This document shows, piece after piece, positions 1 to 4,298 of a stretch of DNA of 5,289 nt. The position numbers and the translations under genes were made by a program. Under the pieces are notes generated by a model. It was not told where the DNA came from. It did no database searches and saw only the letters and a list, made by a program, of their open reading frames with translations. The stretch is taken from positions 1-5,289 of the forward strand of contig CAYTES010000080.1 of NCBI GenBank assembly GCA_964436935.1. The letters are read 5' to 3'. Numbering within the stretch: the first letter of the stretch is position 1; every line of letters begins with the position of its first letter. The DNA is from CAYTES01 sp964436935. GTDB lineage: Bacteria; Patescibacteriota; Gracilibacteria; UBA1369; UBA12473.

Positions 1-83
1 ACAGCCTCCACGATGGGAGCCGCTGAAACGGCGGATGGTTCGACAGGTTGAGCGGTGGAAGTCGGAGGATTCTCAGTAAACAT
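1..83 (-). CDS. N-terminal fragment of the gene after rpsB, probably elongation factor Ts (partial)
   Basis: An open frame starts at ATG 83-81 and runs off the left edge after 27 complete codons plus two bases. The visible protein begins MFTENPPTSTAQPVEP and continues rich in Ala, Val and Pro. It lies 27 bases after the rpsB stop on the same strand. In most bacteria the gene after rpsB is tsf, whose product recycles GDP on EF-Tu, so position favours tsf. The sequence does not confirm it: EF-Ts normally opens directly with a UBA-like helical domain, while this start looks like a disordered extension. The true domain would begin outside the window. No clear Shine-Dalgarno precedes the ATG; translation may be coupled to rpsB. 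Another ribosome-linked protein with a low-complexity N-terminus is possible. Confidence 0.5.
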   Translation of the reverse strand, partial: MFTENPPTSTAQPVEPSAVSAAPIVEA

Positions 84-110
84 AAACGGTTTAAGGTGAG
101 AGAGGTAGGA

Positions 111-845
111 TTAAGAAACCGAAACAGGAGCGGCTGCAACAGGAAGGGCTGCCTTACTTGCCTTTTTACCAACCGCTTTTCCCAAATATTGAATAAGAAA
201 CTGAATAGAATGAATCGCATCGTCATTCGCGGGAATGGGATAAGTGACATTACTGGGATCCCCATTGGAATCCACAATGGCCACAATCGGAATATTCAGC
301 TTATTGGCTTCCTTGATGGCAATTTTTTCACGCACCACATCCACCACAAGCAGGACATCGGGCAGTTTGTGCATTTCTTGCACACCCCCTAAGGCGTCTT
401 CCAATTTTTCAATGGTTTTTTTAAATCCCAATGCTTCCTTCTTGGTGTACTTATCCAATTCACCGGCTTTTTGTTGCTCCTTTAACGTTTGGAGATATTT
501 AATTCGCTTTTTAATCGTATTGAAGTTGGTCAAAAGACCGGGCACCCACTTATGCGTGATATGCGGCATCCCACATTCCTTTGCCACATCTTCAACAATT
601 TTAATCGCCTGTTGCTTGGTACTGACAAAAAGAACCGTTTTCCCTTCACTCGACAAACGTTGAAGAAATTTACAGCTTTCCTCAAGAGCAATAGCCGTTT
701 TCTTCAAATCAAACACATGGACTCCAGAATATTTTCCGTAAATATAAGCAGCCATTTTAGGGTTCCATTTGCTGGGCCTATGGCCAAAATGCACCGCGTG
801 AGCGAGCATGTCCTTAAGTAATTTTTCATCTACTGAGGTATTCAT
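111..845 (-). CDS. rpsB: 30S ribosomal protein S2
   Basis: S2 (uS2) binds the 30S subunit at the head-body junction and is needed for S1 docking and initiation. The 244-residue product is near the E. coli length (241). It carries family landmarks in order: LLKDMLAHAVHFGH followed by WNPKM (residues 9-31), VHVFDLKKT, a strand matching the LFVGTK motif (here LFVSTK), a WVPGLLTN segment, a charged helical hairpin with LTKKEAL-like residues (YTKKEAL), LPDVLLVVD, the IAIKEANKLNIPIVAIVD core, and PIPANDDAI near the C-terminus. The last 19 residues form an Ala/Val/Pro/Lys tail. The start fits the family and is preceded by AAGGA three bases upstream, the clearest ribosome-binding site in the window. 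It is divergent from the chorismate mutase gene and probably cotranscribed with the gene downstream. Confidence 0.98.
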   Translation of the reverse strand: MNTSVDEKLLKDMLAHAVHFGHRPSKWNPKMAAYIYGKYSGVHVFDLKKTAIALEESCKFLQRLSSEGKTVLFVSTKQQAIKIVEDVAKECGMPHITHKWVPGLLTNFNTIKKRIKYLQTLKEQQKAGELDKYTKKEALGFKKTIEKLEDALGGVQEMHKLPDVLLVVDVVREKIAIKEANKLNIPIVAIVDSNGDPSNVTYPIPANDDAIHSIQFLIQYLGKAVGKKASKAALPVAAAPVSVS

Positions 846-961
846 ACATCCTTGGGGTTAATGCCAATGGTCGTCTTTTTGCACAGGGACCTATTCATGG
901 TGGAGTAGGCAGGATCGTACAATCGGAACATTGACTGGTTAAATAAAATCGAAGCTACCAT
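842..961 (-). other. Possible 39-codon leader frame overlapping rpsB start
   Basis: An ATG at 961-959 opens a 39-codon minus-strand frame ending with TGA at 844-842. This stop overlaps the rpsB ATG in an ATGA arrangement typical of translationally coupled genes. In-frame internal ATGs at 931-929 and 898-896 give 29- and 18-residue versions (the last begins MNRSLCKKTT). I recognise no homology, and no Shine-Dalgarno is evident. The first ATG overlaps the candidate -10 of the rpsB promoter, so if that promoter is right only the shorter versions are transcribed. It may be chance. Confidence 0.2.
849..853 (-). promoter_or_regulatory. Shine-Dalgarno of rpsB
   Basis: On the minus strand AAGGA is followed by TGT and then the rpsB ATG. 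The three-base spacing is short, but the motif supports the chosen start. The plus-strand genes have no comparable motif. Confidence 0.55.
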
Positions 962-985
962 ACTGGATTCCCCCTTTTTTTACAA
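957..985 (-). promoter_or_regulatory. Candidate rpsB promoter
   Basis: On the minus strand TTGTAA (985-980) and TATGGT (962-957) are separated by 17 bases. Each matches the sigma-70 consensus at four of six positions. Transcription would start near 950, giving an rpsB leader of about 105 bases. It lies back to back with the stronger plus-strand promoter. The call is weak and rests on spacing and position. Confidence 0.3.
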
Positions 986-1007
986 GTTAAAGCTTTTCGC
1001 GCATAAT
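979..1007 (+). promoter_or_regulatory. Sigma-70-type promoter for the chorismate mutase gene
   Basis: TTTACA (979-984) and CATAAT (1002-1007) are separated by exactly 17 bases. Each hexamer matches consensus at five of six positions. The predicted start near 1014 leaves a leader of about 30 bases before the ATG at 1045. Confidence 0.65.
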
Positions 1008-1044
1008 GTGGGCAAATTTTGTTATTCCTTAGTTTCAATTTTTT

Positions 1045-1305
1045 ATGAATGATTTGGATCAATTGAGACAACAGATTGATAAAATTGATGATCAAATTGT
1101 TGCACTATTGGGGCAACGGTTTCGCTTGAGCTTAGAGGTGGGAACCTTGAAGCGAAAATTGAATGTGACCACCTATCAGGCAGAGCGTGAAGCGACTATT
1201 TTAAAAAGAGTTGTTGAGCAGGGGAGCACGCTTGGACTGGATCGATTGTTGCTGCAAGCACTTTTTTTGCAAATTTTTGCGGTTTCGCGGCGGGATCAGG
1301 AATGA
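1045..1305 (+). CDS. Monofunctional chorismate mutase, AroQ class
   Basis: Converts chorismate to prephenate, the branch point to phenylalanine and tyrosine, in the cytoplasm. The 86-residue all-helical product fits a stand-alone AroQ domain and can be aligned without gaps in the active-site regions to the mutase domain of E. coli PheA. Counting along, Arg8, Arg25, Lys36, Arg48, Glu49, Ser81 and Gln85 occupy the places of E. coli Arg11, Arg28, Lys39, Arg51, Glu52, Ser84 and Gln88. The E. coli Asp48 position is Gln45. Near-complete retention argues for an active enzyme. No other shikimate-pathway gene, prephenate dehydratase or dehydrogenase lies nearby. It has its own good promoter and no Shine-Dalgarno. 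It ends naturally, a few residues after the last helix. Confidence 0.9.
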   Translation: MNDLDQLRQQIDKIDDQIVALLGQRFRLSLEVGTLKRKLNVTTYQAEREATILKRVVEQGSTLGLDRLLLQALFLQIFAVSRRDQE

Positions 1306-1322
1306 GAACGAGCGTTGTTTTC

Positions 1323-1351
1323 TTGACTCCAGGTTTGTTTTTTGGTAATAT
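1323..1351 (+). promoter_or_regulatory. Promoter of the partner-switching gene run (extended -10)
   Basis: TTGACT (1323-1328) and TAATAT (1346-1351) are 17 bases apart, with TGG directly before the -10 forming an extended -10 (TGn). The region between the chorismate mutase stop and the next ATG is very AT-rich. Transcription would begin near 1358, leaving roughly 25 bases of leader. The genes from 1383 to 4280 probably depend on it, since no comparably good promoter is seen in later gaps. Confidence 0.6.
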
Positions 1352-1382
1352 ATTATGATTTATTTAATTAAATCGTTCGTGA

Positions 1383-1949
1383 ATGGAAAACCTTCCTCCC
1401 CAGTTTGTTCCCAATGCATCACCTATAGCACCAGAGCCTGTTAAAATCAGCATAACCCTGCCCACCAATGCCTATTTTCTTTCGGGAATTCGGGATTTCA
1501 CGATCTCGATGACGAAAAATATGACAGGATTTTCGGATCAATGGGCGTTCCGTTTTCAATCCGTAGTGGATGAGTTGTGCAACAATGCGATTGAGCACGG
1601 GTCTGCCCCAGGACAAGAGGTTAAAATCACTTTTCTCAATACTCCCGGACAAAGCTTGGAAATTATCGTCGAAGATACCGGAACCGGGCCCAATAAATTG
1701 AATGCCCAGCAAATGAGGGAGTTGTTTCAAAAACAAAAACAGTTGGTTCAAACACAGTTTTTAGGCCTCCGTGGCCGTGGATTGGCCAAAATTGTTTCGG
1801 AATGGACGGATGAACTCATTTTTGAAGACCGTGAAGGAGGAGGCTTGCGCATTCGTGTTAAAAAGTATTTGAATAGAGGAGACGTGACGACTCCCCAAGT
1901 GGTGAATACTATTCGATTGAACTCTCCCATGGTGGCTTCCGTCTCTTAA
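1383..1949 (+). CDS. RsbW/SpoIIAB-like anti-sigma-type serine kinase (HATPase_c_2 fold)
   Basis: A GHKL-fold ATP-binding protein of the kind that phosphorylates a STAS partner and sequesters a target protein in partner-switching. The 188-residue product shows the ATP-site boxes in order: N box DELCNNAIEHG (residues 63-73, with Glu64 and Asn68 as expected catalytic/metal residues), G1 box DTGTG (98-102), and G2 box with Gly128, Gly131 and Gly133 in GLRGRGL. An N-terminal Pro-rich stretch of about 20 residues and a C-terminal tail after about residue 163 lie outside the domain. It has no membrane segment. The STAS gene follows 30 bases later, supporting a cognate pair. Its order (kinase before antagonist) is the reverse of spoIIAA-spoIIAB and rsbV-rsbW. 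No sigma factor gene is visible, so its sequestered target is unknown. No Shine-Dalgarno is seen. Confidence 0.85.
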   Translation: MENLPPQFVPNASPIAPEPVKISITLPTNAYFLSGIRDFTISMTKNMTGFSDQWAFRFQSVVDELCNNAIEHGSAPGQEVKITFLNTPGQSLEIIVEDTGTGPNKLNAQQMRELFQKQKQLVQTQFLGLRGRGLAKIVSEWTDELIFEDREGGGLRIRVKKYLNRGDVTTPQVVNTIRLNSPMVASVS

Positions 1950-1979
1950 TCACTTTATCTTTTAACTTGAACGTTTGTT

Positions 1980-2351
1980 ATGACTTACGCGAATATCTCC
2001 ATCGAAGACCTGGCCAGTGATCACGCCGATCGTGTGCTCAAAATTGTGCATGTGAGCGGCCAATTGGATGAAAGCAATGTGGATGACCAATCCAAAACCA
2101 TTTATAAATTGATTGAAGCCAATCCTAAAAATTTGTTTTTGATTTTCGACTTTTCTCAACTGGAATACTTGAACAGCAAAGCCATCGGGTATTTAACCGA
2201 CTGGTACGGCAAAATTTCCGCTGAGAGCGGAAAAATTTCGATTGCAATGGCCAAAGACAACATCACCGACATTCTGAGTGTGGTGGGTTTGACCCAGTTG
2301 ATTCCTTGTTATTTGACCTTGGATGAAGCCAAGCTGGGGATCATGAGTTAG
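1980..2351 (+). CDS. STAS-domain anti-sigma factor antagonist (SpoIIAA/RsbV-like)
   Basis: The switch partner of the kinase: unphosphorylated it should bind the kinase and free the target; phosphorylated on serine it lets go. The 123-residue product is one STAS domain. Key segments are VLKIVHVSGQLD (residues 19-30, the first strands), LFLIFDFSQLEYLNSKAIGYL (52-72, the strand and the phosphoacceptor helix) and GKISIAMAKDNITDILSVVGL (84-104). Aligned to SpoIIAA, whose DSSG contains phospho-Ser58, Ser66 is the predicted phosphoacceptor; the preceding Asp is Asn65 here and the following Ser is Lys67. It lies 30 bases after the kinase gene and 33 before the next one, so an operon is likely. No Shine-Dalgarno precedes the ATG. 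Confidence 0.88.
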   Translation: MTYANISIEDLASDHADRVLKIVHVSGQLDESNVDDQSKTIYKLIEANPKNLFLIFDFSQLEYLNSKAIGYLTDWYGKISAESGKISIAMAKDNITDILSVVGLTQLIPCYLTLDEAKLGIMS

Positions 2352-2361
2352 GGGAAATGGG

Positions 2362-2374
2362 TCATATATCATTA
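2362..2374 (+). repeat. 13-base motif, copy 1, before the 103-residue gene
   Basis: TCATATATCATTA lies 10 bases before the ATG at 2385. It differs at one position from a copy before the receiver gene. It contains TATCAT, a five of six match to a -10, but no -35 is seen at the right distance. It may be a shared untranslated element or a coincidence in AT-rich DNA. Confidence 0.3.
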
Positions 2375-2384
2375 ATAAAAAAAT

Positions 2385-2696
2385 ATGGAATCAATGGATG
2401 ATTCGGTAGAAATTCCTTTAAGTGGAGAGTTGGATTCTGAACAGATAGAGGCTTTAGTGGCTATTATTGAGCCTAAAATCAAAGCGGCGCTTGAGGGCTT
2501 GGGCATACCAGAAACTTTAAAGGCGTTGCAAGATAGAATTGATGCCTTTAATCGTGCAAAAAAATTTAGAACAGAAGAAGAAGGAGGTGGTATTTCTGAT
2601 ATGGATTTTCCCAAAGTGGGCAAATTTACCGTTATTGTAGAAAATAATAGAGCAGGGGATGTTCGGTTGGATTATGAGGATAGGATGAATCGATAG
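2385..2696 (+). CDS. Hypothetical protein (103 aa) between STAS and receiver genes
   Basis: I do not recognise this family. The product is acidic at its start (MESMDDSVEIPLSGELDSEQ), then has two probable amphipathic helices (about residues 17-36 and 42-60), a charged Glu/Gly linker (about 63-70), and a probable beta segment, FPKVGKFTVIVENN, with a charged tail. There is no signal peptide or membrane segment, so it is probably cytoplasmic. An in-frame ATG three codons later could be the true start; no Shine-Dalgarno decides. It lies 33 bases after the STAS gene and 34 before the receiver gene, so it is likely coexpressed. Its place, where a sigma factor often sits in partner-switching operons, makes it a candidate target or adaptor, but it shows no recognisable sigma-factor region. 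The real coding nature rests on context and protein-like composition. Confidence 0.7.
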   Translation: MESMDDSVEIPLSGELDSEQIEALVAIIEPKIKAALEGLGIPETLKALQDRIDAFNRAKKFRTEEEGGGISDMDFPKVGKFTVIVENNRAGDVRLDYEDRMNR

Positions 2697-2710
2697 ATTA
2701 TAGCTTTTAG

Positions 2711-2723
2711 TCATAAATCATTA
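2711..2723 (+). repeat. 13-base motif, copy 2, before the receiver gene
   Basis: TCATAAATCATTA ends 7 bases before the ATG at 2731. It matches the copy at 2362-2374 at 12 of 13 positions and sits in the equivalent place. No Shine-Dalgarno is present in either leader. Confidence 0.3.
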
Positions 2724-2730
2724 TTTTCTC

Positions 2731-3090
2731 ATGGTTGATGTATTGATCCTTGAAGACGATCCTGAGTGGCATAGAGATGTCGGCGACGCTATTCCTTCAA
2801 GCTTAGCTTATGAGATTGTTGTCACCAGTGCGGGGCTAAGAGACAAGTTGACGGCAAATCCGGAGCTTAAGTTTTTTATTTTGGACGACAATGTTCCCGA
2901 TGTGGAAGATGGAGATGAAAGTTTTCAGTTTTTATCTAATGCGGCAGAGGTTTTAGCCGTACATCCGGATGCTAAAATTTTTTATATTGGCAGTACGCCG
3001 GGAAGAGCTCAAAGAATATTTTGCCTGGAGCATAATATTCCAATTTTGAGTAAACTTGCTGTGGGGAATATATGGGATGGCACACTTTGA
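2731..3090 (+). CDS. Response-regulator receiver domain protein, stops before the last helix
   Basis: A single receiver (CheY-like) domain with no output domain; it would take a phosphate on aspartate from a histidine kinase and act by protein contact. Strand 1 and the acidic pocket are VLILEDD (residues 4-10, Glu8/Asp9/Asp10). Asp52 in ILDDNVP is the predicted phosphoacceptor, with Pro56 four residues on as in CheY Asp57/Pro61. The KIFYIGST segment (82-89) is strand 4, with Gly87 or Ser88 at the switch Thr position. Lys108 matches the conserved Lys of CheY but is followed by Leu, not Pro. The frame stops 11 residues after Lys108, so helix 5 is missing, whereas CheY has about 20 residues after its Lys. 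The frame beyond the TGA encodes a plausible helix. The gene sits 34 bases after the hypothetical gene. A truncated, mutated or readthrough gene is possible. Confidence 0.8.
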   Translation: MVDVLILEDDPEWHRDVGDAIPSSLAYEIVVTSAGLRDKLTANPELKFFILDDNVPDVEDGDESFQFLSNAAEVLAVHPDAKIFYIGSTPGRAQRIFCLEHNIPILSKLAVGNIWDGTL

Positions 3091-3177
3091 AGCGGAGCTT
3101 TGCAGAACTTTATTGATTTTCTGAAATCAAATCCTGTTTGGAAATTTTCCATTTCCATTTATGATGGGACGGTATGA
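3091..3177 (+). other. In-frame continuation of the receiver after TGA, ending in ATGA overlap
   Basis: After the TGA at 3088-3090 the same frame stays open for 28 codons and ends at TGA 3175-3177, which overlaps the glycosyltransferase ATG (3174-3176). The start of the continuation, SGALQNFIDFLKSNP, reads like the amphipathic fifth helix absent from the receiver. The full product would have 148 residues. The stretch also contains an AT-rich inverted repeat (TTGATTT, 4-base loop, AAATCAA, 3113-3130) and a palindrome (3139-3151). If the TGA is a true stop, this is an 83-base gap (3091-3173). Confidence 0.45.
3139..3151 (+). repeat. 13-base palindrome upstream of the glycosyltransferase gene
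   Basis: TGGAAATTTTCCA is a perfect palindrome around a central T, 22 bases before the ATG at 3174. It could be an operator half-site pair, but AT-rich palindromes of this size are common and it may lie inside the readthrough coding frame. Confidence 0.2.
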
Positions 3178-4280
3178 CCGAACCGCGTGTTGCTATTGTG
3201 TGTGATTGGTTGACCGACTGGGGTGGCGCGGAACGGGTAATTTTGGCGTTGCATCAGATGTATCCCGAAGCTCCCATTTATACGAGTATTTTTAATCCTC
3301 AACATTTTCCTGAGTTGGCCGAAGCGGATGTGCGCACTTCATTCATTCAGCATTTGCCCGGGGCTAAACGTCATCATCAGTGGTACATTTCTTTGATGCC
3401 TCAGGCGTTTGAAGGGGTTGATTTGAGTGAATACGATGTGGTGATTTCAAGTAGTCACTCGTGCGCCAAAGGAATCATCACAAAACCGGAAACCCTCCAT
3501 GTATCCTATTGTCATTCACCGCCCCGTTATTTGTGGGACGATTGCCACAGTTATGTAGAAAATTATCCTTGGCCGAAATGGCTTAAAAATTTGATCATTC
3601 CCGGATTTTTGCATCGCCTTCGATTGTGGGATCGGGCGGCAGCGGAACGGGTGGATTTATATGTGGCCAATTCCAATTACGTCGCCCAACGCATCCAAAA
3701 ATATTACAACCGTTCGTCCACCGTAATCTATCCACCAGTAACAATGGAACCGTTTAAAGCGAGCAAACGGCAACCCTACTTTTTGGCGGTGGGAAGGCTC
3801 ATCCCCTATAAACGATTTGACCTTATCGTTAAGGCCTTCAACGAACTTCAACTTCCCTTAAAAATTGTGGGAAGGGGAAATCAATACGATCGTCTGCGAA
3901 AAATGGCTTTTGAAAATATTGAATTCCTGGGAATGATTTCAGATGAAGAATTGCAAGCTCACTATCGTCAAGCCCAAGCCCTTCTGTTCCCACAAATTGA
4001 AGATTTTGGAATCACTCCGGTCGAAGCCATGTCACACGGATGCCCGGTGATTGCTTATGGCGGAGGAGGGGCACTGGAAACCGTTAAAAATAAGGTATCC
4101 GGACTCTTTTTTGAAACCCAAACGGTCGAATCACTCAAGCAGGCCGTGCTAGACTTTAAAAACACGGCATTTGACCAAGAAAAAGTACGCCATCACGCGG
4201 AAAAATTTGACACTTCTGTTTTTACCAAAAAACTTTCCGAGTTTGTGGATTCTCAATGGCGTCACTGGAATCGTCATTGA
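3174..4280 (+). CDS. GT4-family glycosyltransferase (WbaZ/mannosyltransferase-like)
   Basis: Transfers a sugar from a nucleotide-sugar donor to a growing glycan, probably at the inner face of the cytoplasmic membrane. The 368-residue, two-Rossmann (GT-B) product is full length for the family. The N-terminal half has VAIVCDWLTDWGGAERV (residues 6-22, the acceptor-side glycine loop GGAE) and YCHSPPRYLWD (112-122). The C-terminal half has AVGRLIPYKRFDLIVKAF (205-222, Arg208 and Lys213 expected to hold the donor phosphates), KIVGRG (230-235), and the EX7E motif from Glu276 to Glu284 in IEDFGITPVEAMSHG. This pattern resembles the WbaZ-like subgroup, which includes mannosyltransferases; the sugar cannot be read from sequence. 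The start overlaps the possible extended receiver stop (ATGA), suggesting translational coupling. The gene converges on the minus-strand gene with an 18-base gap. Confidence 0.92.
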   Translation: MTEPRVAIVCDWLTDWGGAERVILALHQMYPEAPIYTSIFNPQHFPELAEADVRTSFIQHLPGAKRHHQWYISLMPQAFEGVDLSEYDVVISSSHSCAKGIITKPETLHVSYCHSPPRYLWDDCHSYVENYPWPKWLKNLIIPGFLHRLRLWDRAAAERVDLYVANSNYVAQRIQKYYNRSSTVIYPPVTMEPFKASKRQPYFLAVGRLIPYKRFDLIVKAFNELQLPLKIVGRGNQYDRLRKMAFENIEFLGMISDEELQAHYRQAQALLFPQIEDFGITPVEAMSHGCPVIAYGGGGALETVKNKVSGLFFETQTVESLKQAVLDFKNTAFDQEKVRHHAEKFDTSVFTKKLSEFVDSQWRHWNRH

Positions 4281-4298
4281 TGGGGGAAATTCGGAACG

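Noticed and set aside
48..821. Plus-strand open frames of 110-139 residues across the rpsB region
   Set aside because: They lie antisense to an unmistakable rpsB, with no protein-family sense; they are shadows of the real gene.
861..908. A 15-codon plus-strand frame in the divergent region
   Set aside because: Very short, no ribosome-binding site, and it ends well before the chorismate mutase promoter; likely chance.
931..961. A plus-strand promoter TTGACT with TACCAT
   Set aside because: The spacer is 19 bases and the -10 is poor; TTTACA/CATAAT 17 bases apart downstream is much better.
1419..2159. Minus-strand frames opposite the kinase and STAS genes
   Set aside because: The plus-strand frames carry clear domain motifs, and these antisense frames do not.
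3088..3130. Selenocysteine insertion at the receiver TGA
   Set aside because: The sequence just after the TGA forms only a short weak AAGC-GGA-GCTT hairpin, with no convincing bacterial SECIS, and the position is not a catalytic site.
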